NCBI GenBank assembly: GCA_036676295.1
Contig: JAKFDE010000027.1
Location: 186,001-250,000 of the forward strand
Origin: UBA4416 sp036676295
Lineage (GTDB): Bacteria; Bacteroidota; Bacteroidia; B-17B0; Aurantibacillaceae
Direction: 5' to 3'
DNA length: 64,000 bases
A program made the position numbers and the translations under genes. The notes under the pieces are model-generated. The model ran no database searches, had not been told where the DNA came from, and saw only the letters and a program-made list of their open reading frames with translations. This document shows positions 1 to 7,997 of this stretch, piece after piece. How positions within the stretch are numbered: position 1 is the stretch's first letter; each line of letters opens with the position of its first letter.

Positions 1-438
1 GACCAAATTCACAGTTGGAAAATAAATAGGCTTAACTTAGTTGCATCAAATGAAATATCATTTTTACCTGGCTTCGAATGCCAAGAAGGAGTGTATATGT
101 CTGCTTCAATTTCTCCATGCGATTACGATAAAAATAACAGGCAAACAAATACTAATGATACGATTCATGACATTTCCAATTTAGATATCCTAAAAGTAAA
201 TAAAAAGAAAAATTATTTAGCTTTCCCTAATCCAACATCCAATATGTTTAATATTACAAATTTAGAGGACTTTATTGGTTCCTCATTAGATGTATATTCT
301 TCATTGGGAGTAAAATTGTTTACGCTAAATATTTCAAGTGGGAAAGAAATAATTGATTTAACTAATTATACAAACGGGTTATATGTTATTAAAATAAAAA
401 ATTTTGAATATCCAATTAGTATCTCAAAAAATGGATAA
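1..438 (+). CDS. C-terminal part of a T9SS type A cargo protein (5' end outside window)
   Basis: The reading frame is open from the first base and stops at 438, so this is the 3' end of a longer gene; the Met at 91 is internal. Residues about 19-40 (ISFLPGFECQEGVYMSASIS, then PC) match the short strand that often precedes the sorting domain in Bacteroidota secreted proteins. A low-complexity Asn/Asp/Lys linker follows, then a type A sorting domain: YLAFPNPTSNMFNI, DVYSSLGVKLF and NGLYVIKI. Proteins of this class cross the outer membrane through the type IX secretion system and lose the C-terminal domain on the cell surface. The passenger domain lies upstream and cannot be named. The terminal KNG is slightly divergent from the usual basic ending. 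Confidence 0.85.
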   Translation, partial: DQIHSWKINRLNLVASNEISFLPGFECQEGVYMSASISPCDYDKNNRQTNTNDTIHDISNLDILKVNKKKNYLAFPNPTSNMFNITNLEDFIGSSLDVYSSLGVKLFTLNISSGKEIIDLTNYTNGLYVIKIKNFEYPISISKNG

Positions 439-533
439 ATTTAAATTATGCTGTGTTAAATTATTTTAAACTCTTTTATGCAAAGTATTTTTTGAATTGC
501 AACTTAACTATTAACTTATCTTGTGATTTAAAC

Positions 534-563
534 AAAAAAGGAGCGAATCATCGCTCCTTTTTT
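534..563. terminator. Bidirectional rho-independent terminator
   Basis: A perfect 7-bp stem, GGAGCGA/TCGCTCC (540-546 and 551-557), has a 4-nt loop. It is flanked by six A before and six T after. It lies between the convergent T9SS cargo gene and the dedA-like gene, so it can end both transcripts. Confidence 0.85.
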
Positions 564-584
564 ATATATCACTATTTAATTAGA

Positions 585-1223
585 TTAAGCTTTCACTTTC
601 TCCATTTTATTCTTCACCATGGCTACTAATATTGGCAATACCGAAATACCAATAATACCTAAGCAAACCAGGTCAATGTGTTTACGAATAAATTCTACTT
701 CACCTAATAAATAACCGGCTGTAATTAAACTGCCAATCCATAAAGCTCCGCCTAATACATCAAACATAAAATATTTTTTGTAATTCATTTCGCCAATACC
801 GGCTGCAAATGGCACAAAGGTTCTTACAAAAGGAACAAAACGAGCCATGATGATGGCTTTGGTTCCATGCTTTTCAAAAAACTCATGGGCTTTATCTAAA
901 TACTCTTGCTTAACCAAAGGCCTGCCTTTTAATTTTAAATGAAACACTTTTAATCCTATTTTTCTACCTATCCAATAGTTGCAATTATCGCCTAATACAG
1001 CCGCAACAAATAACAGGATAAATAAATAAGACAAATTCAAATGCCCTGTTCTGGCAAATAAACCTGCTGTAAACAATAACGAGTCGCCGGGTAAAAATGG
1101 CATTGCTACTAATCCTGTTTCAATAAAAATAACTAAGAACAAAACAACATAAATAGCCGTTCCATAATTGGCAAATAACCAATCAAAATCTAAGTGTAAA
1201 ATGTGTTTAAATAATTCGATCAT
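585..1223 (-). CDS. DedA family inner-membrane protein
   Basis: This is a 212-residue polytopic membrane protein of the DedA/SNARE-associated (VTT) family. Diagnostic motifs are FIETGLVAMPFLPGDSLLF near residues 33-51, NCNYWIGRKIG near 80-90, and the re-entrant-loop motif ARFVPFVRTFVPFAAGIGEM near 127-146. Family members are linked to lipid scrambling, undecaprenyl-phosphate recycling and membrane-potential homeostasis. Which of these applies here cannot be told. It is the last gene of a minus-strand series that begins at 4416 and ends at the terminator at 534-563. The 39-nt gap to the rhodanese gene shows no promoter that I can recognise. Confidence 0.9.
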   Translation of the reverse strand: MIELFKHILHLDFDWLFANYGTAIYVVLFLVIFIETGLVAMPFLPGDSLLFTAGLFARTGHLNLSYLFILLFVAAVLGDNCNYWIGRKIGLKVFHLKLKGRPLVKQEYLDKAHEFFEKHGTKAIIMARFVPFVRTFVPFAAGIGEMNYKKYFMFDVLGGALWIGSLITAGYLLGEVEFIRKHIDLVCLGIIGISVLPILVAMVKNKMEKVKA

Positions 1224-1262
1224 ACGAAATATAAAATTTATAATTAATAATTAAAAAGGAGA

Positions 1263-1565
1263 TTACAATCCTACTTCTTCAATATAAGCTAAGATACCGC
1301 CTTTTAAATTGTATAAATTGGTAAAGCCATGCTGAGTTTCCAGCGCGTTGATCACTGTTGCACTACGTTTTCCACTGCGGCAATGAACCACTACTTGCTT
1401 ATCTTTTGAGATCTTTTCAATGTTCTCCATCACTTCACCCATAGGTATTAATTGCCCATTGATGTTTACTTCATCAAACTCATATTCTTCACGAACATCT
1501 ATTAATTGAAAATCTTTTTTCTCGTCAATTAATTTCTTTAATTCTATTGCTGTTATTTCTTTCAT
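1263..1565 (-). CDS. Rhodanese-like sulfurtransferase domain protein
   Basis: A single-domain, 100-residue rhodanese. It has the N-terminal LIDVREEYEFDEVNI motif (CH2A region) and the active-site loop VVHCRSGKRSATV with the persulfide-forming Cys near residue 62. The loop CRSGKR is the usual length for sulfur (not phosphate) chemistry. There is no signal peptide, so it is cytoplasmic. The substrate is unknown. Its place 14 nt downstream of the YceI-like gene and in the same unit as phosphosulfolactate synthase hints at, but does not prove, a role in sulfur metabolism. Confidence 0.88.
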   Translation of the reverse strand: MKEITAIELKKLIDEKKDFQLIDVREEYEFDEVNINGQLIPMGEVMENIEKISKDKQVVVHCRSGKRSATVINALETQHGFTNLYNLKGGILAYIEEVGL

Positions 1566-1579
1566 TATACTTACTTTTT

Positions 1580-2182
1580 TTATTTAATGTTAGTGTTAAA
1601 CCATTCTTGAGTTTCTGGTTTAAATGGGTTCACATAACCATTTCCTACACTAACGGTGATCACATTTTTAAGTTTATGTAATTTTTTATCAATTTTATAA
1701 TCCTTAGGCGATAACTGAATTTGGAACATAGCTCTAATTCTATCGTAATAATCATTTCCATTATTTCGATACAACATACCTTCTTTTGATATTTCAAAAA
1801 AAGTGATCTCTATTTCTTTACTTATAGAAATATTATTGAATTTGATCTTCCCGTTGATCTTAATTGTTTTTGAATTAGAGTTTGTCAACTCCAATAACTT
1901 ATCAGAATCAAGCACTCCGGTAAACAATAATTTATTTTCATCAATATCATCCAGCCATGCGTCAATGGTATCGTGTCCTACTTTGCATTTGGCAAAGTCA
2001 ACAACAATACTTAATTCGCGGGTTTGTTCATTAAAAAATAAATAAGAGGCGTTATCGTTTGCAAAACAATCATGATCATGAAAATTTGTTTTCACAAAAG
2101 TATTAGAAGGCAATGCTCCTTGCGAAAAAGAAGCAACGCTAACTAACGTAAAAACAATTATTCCAAATACAATTTTGTTCAT
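1580..2182 (-). CDS. Exported YceI-like protein
   Basis: The 200-residue protein starts with a Sec signal peptide (MNKIVFGIIVFTLVSVASFS, cleavage likely after the Ser-Gln). The mature part has alternating beta-strand patterns, an INGKIKFNNISISKEIEITF pair and a closing VITVSVGNG strand. This layout resembles the YceI lipocalin-like fold used for isoprenoid or lipid binding. The match is by pattern only, and I do not see the canonical family start, so the name is tentative. It begins 3 nt after the stop of the phosphosulfolactate synthase gene and is almost certainly co-transcribed with it. Confidence 0.6.
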   Translation of the reverse strand: MNKIVFGIIVFTLVSVASFSQGALPSNTFVKTNFHDHDCFANDNASYLFFNEQTRELSIVVDFAKCKVGHDTIDAWLDDIDENKLLFTGVLDSDKLLELTNSNSKTIKINGKIKFNNISISKEIEITFFEISKEGMLYRNNGNDYYDRIRAMFQIQLSPKDYKIDKKLHKLKNVITVSVGNGYVNPFKPETQEWFNTNIK

Positions 2183-2185
2183 TAT

Positions 2186-2977
2186 CTAAAATACTTTTTC
2201 TTTTTCGCCTTCAGGTAAAAAATTAAAAAAGGTATCGCCACGTAAACCCATACGTAATGTTTCTAAAGGAATCACATCATCAACACTGATATTTCCTACA
2301 TTAACATTAGGTCCAAATAAATTAATAAAATAAACTTGCTGCGATTTTTGCGGTGTTTCCCAAATAATATCAGTCGCTTTTATTTTATTAGTAATACGTG
2401 TAATTAACATCGAGTGTGCGCTTCCGTTTTTATGAAAAATACCAACTGTGCCACTTTCTCTGGCTTCAGCAATTACTTTAAATGAACCGGCTTCTAATTC
2501 GGCTTTCATCATGCTTGTCCATTTTGCCGGATGAATGATAATGCCTTCTTCCTTGGATCCAACTTCAGATAATACAGTAAAATTTCTTGATAGTTTACTA
2601 ATGTATTCGCATTTGCTGTTGTGCTCCATGTTAATACTACCATCCGAAACTTCGGCTGCATCAAATCCGTAAGCATCAATAAATTTTTGATATTCGTCAA
2701 ACTGTCCGCGAGCTATAAATGCTTCAAATAAAGTACCACCTACATACGTTTTAATGCCTGCTTTTTTGTATAGTTTTACTTTTTCCTTTACATTTTTAGA
2801 GATCACCGAAGTTCCAAAACCAAACTTTACAAAGTCAACATAATCAGCGTAGTTATCTACAAAATCTTCTGCGTGTTTTAAAGTAATTCCTTTATCCATC
2901 ACCATGGTTATTCCGCTATCTCTGGGTCTTTCTGTACGTTCAGGCAAAAAGGGCAAGTTTACATTATAGTTTGGCAT
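2186..2977 (-). CDS. comA: Phosphosulfolactate synthase (ComA family)
   Basis: A 263-residue TIM-barrel enzyme of the (2R)-phospho-3-sulfolactate synthase family. The family adds sulfite to phosphoenolpyruvate, the first step of coenzyme M synthesis in methanogens. Recognisable segments are GITMVMDKGI (about 22-31), VDFVKFGFGTS, KTYVGGTLFEAF, FDAAEVSDGSI and LSEVGSKEEG. Length is normal. Bacteroidota do not make coenzyme M. A role in making a sulfonate such as sulfolactate or cysteate, the head-group precursor of sulfonolipids, is plausible but inferred. The gene is sandwiched between a TPR gene 26 nt upstream and the YceI-like gene 3 nt downstream. The name must not be confused with competence ComA. 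Confidence 0.85.
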   Translation of the reverse strand: MPNYNVNLPFLPERTERPRDSGITMVMDKGITLKHAEDFVDNYADYVDFVKFGFGTSVISKNVKEKVKLYKKAGIKTYVGGTLFEAFIARGQFDEYQKFIDAYGFDAAEVSDGSINMEHNSKCEYISKLSRNFTVLSEVGSKEEGIIIHPAKWTSMMKAELEAGSFKVIAEARESGTVGIFHKNGSAHSMLITRITNKIKATDIIWETPQKSQQVYFINLFGPNVNVGNISVDDVIPLETLRMGLRGDTFFNFLPEGEKEKVF

Positions 2978-3003
2978 ATATTGTTTTCGTTAAGGGTTCG
3001 TAA

Positions 3004-4416
3004 TTATTTTTTATTTTTATAAGAGTTGATCAGTTGCATAACGCTAACGTCCTGCTCCAATACGGGTAAATATTCTAATAGTTCTGTATGTTTAGTGTAA
3101 TCTAAATCAAGTGCGTGTTCTAAAAACGCCAGGCCTTCTTGTTTCTTACCAAGTTCCATTTGCAGTCCACTCATTCGGTAATACAACTCGGCGGTATCCG
3201 GATATTTTTGAATTCCCTCTGCCAAGGTCTTTTCGCAATCTTTAAAGTAACCTCCTTCGTACAACAGTTTAGCATAATCGATCCAAATATCATATTCGGC
3301 ATATCCTAATTCAATTACTCGTTGGTAAGCTTGTGCTGCTTCTTCTAAGAAACCTAGTTTATGTTGAACCTCTCCAAACACATACCAGTATTCGGCATTA
3401 TTTGGATTAATTTCAATGGCTTTTTTTACATAATGAACACTCTCTGTAATTCGGTTTTGAAAGTCCAATACAATGCCCACACCTAACCAGGCATCAGCAT
3501 AAGAAGGATCTAATTTGATGGCACGATTATAATTTACCAATGCTTCATCATAGTGCGACATGTTTTCAAAACACTCGCCAATGTAGTAATACGTACTCGC
3601 ATCAGGCTCTTCATGCTTAAAGGTCTCTCTGTAAACTTCTATGGCTTCGGTATATCTGTCTAATTGTGCTAAAGAATTAGCTTTATTAAAATAAGCTGAC
3701 GAAAAATTATCTTTAATAGCGATCGCATAATCATAAGCATCTATCGCTTTTTCGTATAAGCCTAAACGATTATAGCTGATGCCTAAGTTAAACCAGGCAA
3801 AATGATTATAAGGTTTATCTTCAATGTAATTTTCGTAAAAAGAAATGGCTTCTTCGCTTTTCCCTGTCATTTCAAAGCATAATGACAATTCATTCAAGGC
3901 CACATCATTATCCGGATTAACACGAATGGCTTTTTTTAAATAATACAACGCATCGTCTGCTTTTTCATCATTTAAAAATTCAATACCAATGGCTACATAC
4001 ACTTCATCCTTAAATTCGGCTAAAGGCAATGCTTTTTTATAATTTTCGATGGCTTGTTCACTTAAACCGGTTTGACTGTAGATGTAACCGCGAGTCATGT
4101 ATAATTCGCTGTTATTACTTTCTACCAACTCGATCTCATTCAATAAATTAAGCGCGTCTCGGGTATTATGTTGTGATGATAAGTATTGGGCTAATTTGAT
4201 CTTCAATGAGGATGAGTAAGGATAATGAGACAAAGCATAATCCAGAGCCTTTTTAGCCATTTCTAAATTGAACCACTGCATGTAATAGTCAATAATTTCC
4301 TCTAATTCGTCAACATCAAAAAATTCATGACCTCCCAAAGAGACCATGTCTTCAAAACGCTTTAAACTTTTCTCGAAATCCTGATTGCTTAATCCTTCCC
4401 CTTCGAATTCACTCAT
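3004..4416 (-). CDS. Tetratricopeptide repeat protein
   Basis: A 470-residue protein made almost wholly of TPR units from about residue 40 to 440, with typical consensus such as AWFNLGISYNRLGLYEKAIDAY and ADAWLGVGIVLDF. There is no signal peptide, so it is probably a cytoplasmic scaffold or adaptor. Its partner is unknown. Its start is 28 nt downstream of a TAAATTTG box (4445-4452), and it is probably the first gene of the unit running through comA, the YceI-like gene, rhodanese and dedA. It diverges from glmM. Confidence 0.85.
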   Translation of the reverse strand: MSEFEGEGLSNQDFEKSLKRFEDMVSLGGHEFFDVDELEEIIDYYMQWFNLEMAKKALDYALSHYPYSSSLKIKLAQYLSSQHNTRDALNLLNEIELVESNNSELYMTRGYIYSQTGLSEQAIENYKKALPLAEFKDEVYVAIGIEFLNDEKADDALYYLKKAIRVNPDNDVALNELSLCFEMTGKSEEAISFYENYIEDKPYNHFAWFNLGISYNRLGLYEKAIDAYDYAIAIKDNFSSAYFNKANSLAQLDRYTEAIEVYRETFKHEEPDASTYYYIGECFENMSHYDEALVNYNRAIKLDPSYADAWLGVGIVLDFQNRITESVHYVKKAIEINPNNAEYWYVFGEVQHKLGFLEEAAQAYQRVIELGYAEYDIWIDYAKLLYEGGYFKDCEKTLAEGIQKYPDTAELYYRMSGLQMELGKKQEGLAFLEHALDLDYTKHTELLEYLPVLEQDVSVMQLINSYKNKK

Positions 4417-4444
4417 AATAAATACCTCTTTCTTTATCTAAACA

Positions 4445-4452
4445 CAAATTTA
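4445..4452 (-). promoter_or_regulatory. Bacteroidota -7 box for the TPR-comA unit
   Basis: On the minus strand the bases read TAAATTTG, matching the Bacteroidota -7 consensus TAnnTTTG. Transcription would begin near 4438 and give a leader of about 22 nt before the ATG at 4416. No TTTG -33 element is visible at the expected distance. Confidence 0.45.
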
Positions 4453-4541
4453 ATATTAAAATACGCATTTTTCACCATTTTTTTTAACAATTAAAGCCAA
4501 TAATGTGTGTAAAATATACCCGTAATTTTTAAGGCTAATGT

Positions 4542-4549
4542 TATATTTG
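4542..4549 (+). promoter_or_regulatory. Bacteroidota -7 box for glmM
   Basis: TATATTTG matches TAnnTTTG and lies 23 nt before the GTG start of glmM, predicting a short leader. It is divergent from the box at 4445-4452. No clear -33 TTTG is seen. Confidence 0.45.
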
Positions 4550-4572
4550 TTTGATTTTTAAACCAGTAAAAC

Positions 4573-5967
4573 GTGACCTTAATAAAAAGTATTTCAGGAA
4601 TCAGAGGAACCATCGGCGGAAAACCAGGTGATGGATTAAGCCCATTAGATATCGTAAAATTTGCTTCAGCTTACGGAAGCTGGATAATCTCCAATAATCC
4701 ATCTAAAAAAGCAACCATTGTTATTGGCAGAGATGCCCGTTTATCAGGCGAAATGGTGAATAACATTGTTTGCGGAACTCTTGTAGGATTAGGCATTAAT
4801 GTAGTAGACTTAGGCTTAAGTACTACGCCTACCGTTGAAGTAGCTGTAACAGAATTGAATGCAGATGGTGGAATTATTTTAACTGCCAGCCATAATCCAA
4901 AACAATGGAATGCCTTGAAATTATTGAATAATAAAGGTGAATTTATTTCGGATAACGAAGGCAAATACATTTTAGAATTAGCCGATAAGGAAGATTTTAC
5001 TTACAGCGATGTTAATCAATTAGGAAGCTACACACAACGTAATGACCTATTACAAATCCATATTGATAAGGTATTGAAATTACCTTATGTAGATGTTGCT
5101 GCCATTAAAAAAGCCAATTTTTCAGTAGCCGTTGATGCCGTGAATTCAAGCGGAGGCATTGTTATTCCTATGCTTTTAAAAGCGTTAGGTGTAAAAACGA
5201 TCAATCTTATTCATTGTGAGCCAACAGGCCATTTTGCACATAACCCGGAGCCATTACCGGAACATTTAAGAGATCTGTCTGAAGAAGTTTTAAAAACAAA
5301 ATCTCATGTTGGAATTAGTGTTGATCCCGATGTTGACCGTTTGGCTTTAGTTTGCGAAGACGGCGAAATGTTTGGGGAAGAATACACTTTAGTAGCGGTG
5401 GCCGATTGCGTATTACAACACCACAAAGGTGGTAATACGGTTTCTAATTTATCATCTACGCGTGCTTTAAGAGATGTGACTGAAAAAATGGGCGGTTCTT
5501 ATTCAGCATCAGCTGTTGGAGAAGTAAATGTGGTTAACATGATGAAAGCGACCAACGCCATTATTGGCGGAGAAGGTAACGGTGGTGTTATTTTACCGGA
5601 GATACATTACGGACGTGATGCTTTAGTGGGCGTTGCTATCTTTTTAACGCATTTGGCAAAATCGGGTAAAACAACATCTATGTTGCGTGCCTCATATCCC
5701 AATTACCATATTTCTAAAAATAAAATTGAATTAACGCCTGAAATTAATGTGGACAAAGTATTGTTACGTATGCAGGAAAAATATGCTAAGCAACCTGTAA
5801 ACACAGTTGATGGTGTAAAAATTGAATTTGACAAAGAATGGGTGCATTTACGTAAATCTAATACAGAACCTATTATCCGTATTTACAGTGAAAGCGAAAG
5901 CATTTCAACAGCAGATACTTTAGCAAAAAAAATAATTGAAGATATTAAAGAGATCATCAAAAATTAA
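4573..5967 (+). CDS. glmM: Phosphoglucosamine mutase
   Basis: A 464-residue alpha-D-phosphohexomutase that interconverts glucosamine-6-phosphate and glucosamine-1-phosphate on the way to UDP-GlcNAc for peptidoglycan and lipid A. All four family motifs are present. The phosphoserine loop is TASHNPKQWN with the catalytic Ser near 104. The metal loop is DPDVDRLAL near 251. The sugar loop is GGEGNGGVI, and the phosphate-binding loop is RKSNTEPIIRIYSES near the C-terminus. The start is GTG at 4573, giving MTLIKSISGIRGTIGG, which is the expected family N-terminus. Phosphomannomutase or phosphoglucomutase activity cannot be excluded by sequence alone. The gene stands alone on the plus strand, followed by a repeat-bearing gap. 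Confidence 0.88.
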   Translation: MTLIKSISGIRGTIGGKPGDGLSPLDIVKFASAYGSWIISNNPSKKATIVIGRDARLSGEMVNNIVCGTLVGLGINVVDLGLSTTPTVEVAVTELNADGGIILTASHNPKQWNALKLLNNKGEFISDNEGKYILELADKEDFTYSDVNQLGSYTQRNDLLQIHIDKVLKLPYVDVAAIKKANFSVAVDAVNSSGGIVIPMLLKALGVKTINLIHCEPTGHFAHNPEPLPEHLRDLSEEVLKTKSHVGISVDPDVDRLALVCEDGEMFGEEYTLVAVADCVLQHHKGGNTVSNLSSTRALRDVTEKMGGSYSASAVGEVNVVNMMKATNAIIGGEGNGGVILPEIHYGRDALVGVAIFLTHLAKSGKTTSMLRASYPNYHISKNKIELTPEINVDKVLLRMQEKYAKQPVNTVDGVKIEFDKEWVHLRKSNTEPIIRIYSESESISTADTLAKKIIEDIKEIIKN

Positions 5968-5998
5968 TTTTATTACAAAAAAAGTGTCACCCTAAGCC

Positions 5999-6071
5999 TG
6001 TCACTTCGAGCGAAGTCGAGAAGCAAAGGGCAAGCCAACTAGAAAAGTTCTCGACTTCGTTCGAACTGACA
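5999..6071. repeat. Intergenic inverted repeat (TCGA-GAAGTCGAG family)
   Basis: Two 24-nt arms (5999-6022 and 6048-6071) are reverse complements at 22 of 24 positions, separated by 25 nt. The arms contain the CGAAGTCGAGAA and TTCGAACTGACA words typical of small palindromic repeats scattered between Bacteroidota genes. Related half-copies occur near 7.8, 15.6, 22.3 and 57.2 kb. The transcript would fold into a long hairpin downstream of glmM. Function is unknown; it may protect a 3' end or be a decayed mobile repeat. Confidence 0.75.
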
Positions 6072-6179
6072 AAACAGAAATACGATAATAGAAAAATAAA
6101 GACTTTACCACAAAAAAAACTTTACGAACTTTGCGTCTGCCTGTTGGCAAACAGGGTTCAAATAAAACAAAACATTATA

Positions 6180-7304
6180 ATGAAAGTATACTTAGATAAC
6201 GCCGCTACAACAAGATTAGACGAACAAGTATTTGAAGCGATGATCCCATTCATGAAAGATGAATATGGAAATCCTTCGTCTATTCATGCCTTTGGAAGAA
6301 AAACACGTTCTGCCATTGAAGGTGCACGTAAAACGGTAGCTAAGTTATTAAACGTTAGTCCGGCTGAAATATTTTTCACTTCGGGTGGAACAGAAGCTGA
6401 TAACATGGCTATAAATCAAAGCATTCATTCATTAGGTATTAAACATGCTATTACCAGCAAAATAGAACACCACGCCGTAGAACACACGTTACAGGTTTTA
6501 GAAAAAGAAGGAAAAATAAAATTAAGTTGGGTAAATGTTGATGGTAAAGGAAATGTTGATCTAAACCACTTAGAAGAATTATTAAAAAATAACGAACGCA
6601 GTTTAGTGTCATTAATGCACGCCAATAACGAAATCGGCACGTTATTACCATTAGAAAAAGTTGGAGAAATCTGCGAAAAATACAATGCTGTTTTTCATAG
6701 CGATACAGTACAAACCATGGGACATTACCCGATGGATCTTCAAAAAATCAAAGTACATTTCATTACCTGTGCAGCTCATAAATTTCATGGACCAAAAGGT
6801 GTAGGATTTTTATATGTAAACCATAATGTAAAAATTCAACCAATGATACACGGTGGTGCGCAAGAGCGTAACATGCGCGGTGGTACTGAAAATACTCAAG
6901 GTATTATTGGTTTAGCAAAAGCGTTAGAAATTTGCTATAACGAAATGAACGAACACATTGCTCACATCAAAGGTTTAAAAAACTACATGAAAGAGCAGTT
7001 AGAAAAAATGGTTCCGGGTATTAGCTTTAATGGCGAAACCGGTGACAATAGTTTATACACTGTTTTAAATTGTTGTTTCCCTGCACACCCTGATGCAGAA
7101 ATGATGTTATTTAATTTAGACATTGCAGGTATTATGGCCAGTGGCGGAAGTGCTTGCAGTAGTGGCAGTAACCAAGGTTCGCATGTATTAAGAGGAATTG
7201 GTGCTGATACCTCACGCGCATCCGTTCGTTTTTCTTTTTGTAAATACACCACTAAAGAAGAGATCGACTATACCTTAGAGAAAATAAAAGGAATGATAGG
7301 ATAG
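6180..7304 (+). CDS. Cysteine desulfurase (NifS/IscS class)
   Basis: A 374-residue PLP enzyme that takes sulfur from cysteine as a protein persulfide for Fe-S cluster, tRNA thiolation or related pathways. The fold-type I signature is complete: PLP Lys201 in CAAHKFHGPKG, and catalytic Cys326 in SGGSACSSGSNQG. The N-terminal KVYLDNAATTR follows the ATG at 6180 directly. An in-frame TTG at 6144 would add 12 unrelated residues and is rejected. No iscU, sufE or other cluster gene is adjacent, so the acceptor is unknown. Its stop is 13 nt from the stop of the convergent thioredoxin-like gene. A weak AT-rich palindrome spans both stops at 7300-7322. Confidence 0.9.
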   Translation: MKVYLDNAATTRLDEQVFEAMIPFMKDEYGNPSSIHAFGRKTRSAIEGARKTVAKLLNVSPAEIFFTSGGTEADNMAINQSIHSLGIKHAITSKIEHHAVEHTLQVLEKEGKIKLSWVNVDGKGNVDLNHLEELLKNNERSLVSLMHANNEIGTLLPLEKVGEICEKYNAVFHSDTVQTMGHYPMDLQKIKVHFITCAAHKFHGPKGVGFLYVNHNVKIQPMIHGGAQERNMRGGTENTQGIIGLAKALEICYNEMNEHIAHIKGLKNYMKEQLEKMVPGISFNGETGDNSLYTVLNCCFPAHPDAEMMLFNLDIAGIMASGGSACSSGSNQGSHVLRGIGADTSRASVRFSFCKYTTKEEIDYTLEKIKGMIG

Positions 7305-7317
7305 TAACTACTAGTTA

Positions 7318-7740
7318 TTATCGTTTAAAGGCTCCGATTTTTGAACTCAACTGTTGTTTAGTTTGAAATCCGTTATTTTCCCAAACTTTTTTTCCGTCTT
7401 TATATAAGATAAACATCGGCAAAGTATTTATTTCGAAATACTCGTTTATTTTTGGGTTTTCATCAGTATCAATTCTCAAAATTATGCAAACCGCCTGCTC
7501 CTCGGTTTCTAATAGATCAATTTCCGGTTTAAGCTTGATACATGGCATACACCAATTTGCGTGAAAATATACCAAAACTAATCTATTGGGATCATTGACT
7601 TTTTTAAGGTAAGTCTCCACACTCATACCTCTGTCATTCTGTTTAATCACACTTTCTGATTTTTGATCTTCAGGAAAGTACGCAAAACATAATATCGCAG
7701 TTATAAGCAATAACGTAATGATTATGATCTTCTTAGTCAA
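7318..7740 (-). CDS. Membrane-anchored or exported thioredoxin-like protein
   Basis: A 140-residue thioredoxin-fold protein with an N-terminal hydrophobic segment (residues 4-22) that acts as a signal anchor or uncleaved signal. The redox motif is WCMPC with Cys64 and Cys67. The cis-proline is Pro108 in TLPMFILY. The domain therefore faces the periplasm and may reduce or oxidise exported thiols or serve cytochrome c maturation. CMPC is not a standard CGPC, so the redox potential may differ. It is monocistronic, and convergent to the cysteine desulfurase gene. Confidence 0.85.
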   Translation of the reverse strand: MTKKIIIITLLLITAILCFAYFPEDQKSESVIKQNDRGMSVETYLKKVNDPNRLVLVYFHANWCMPCIKLKPEIDLLETEEQAVCIILRIDTDENPKINEYFEINTLPMFILYKDGKKVWENNGFQTKQQLSSKIGAFKR

Positions 7741-7797
7741 TATAAGATAAATAAGCTACTACAAAGGTACGGAAAAGAAAATTGAATTGGGTTGTTA

Positions 7798-7850
7798 TAT
7801 CGAGCTTATCGGGATGCATCTTCCTGGTTCTCAACAAGCTCGAACTGACA
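7798..7850. repeat. Intergenic palindromic repeat copy
   Basis: TCGAGCTT (7800-7807) and AAGCTCGA (7836-7843) form inverted arms, followed by ACTGACA, the same end word as in the repeat near 6.0 kb. It sits in the 257-bp gap upstream of the vWA gene. The rest of that gap shows no gene or clear promoter box. Confidence 0.55.
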
Positions 7851-7997
7851 TTTATCAGTTATTGTGATCAGAAAAAGTGTAACACATCCTACATTATTTT
7901 TCAACATTAAAAAAAATATTAAATCATTTTATGGAATTGCATGCATAAACGTGTCTTTATGTTAGAAACCGAATTTTAACCTTTAAAACTTTAAGCC

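Noticed and set aside
2186..2977. Competence regulator ComA
   Set aside because: The sequence is a TIM-barrel phosphosulfolactate synthase with no response-regulator or helix-turn-helix features. Only the gene name is shared.
6144..6179. TTG start giving 12 extra residues on the cysteine desulfurase
   Set aside because: The ATG at 6180 gives the exact family N-terminus. The extra residues match nothing.
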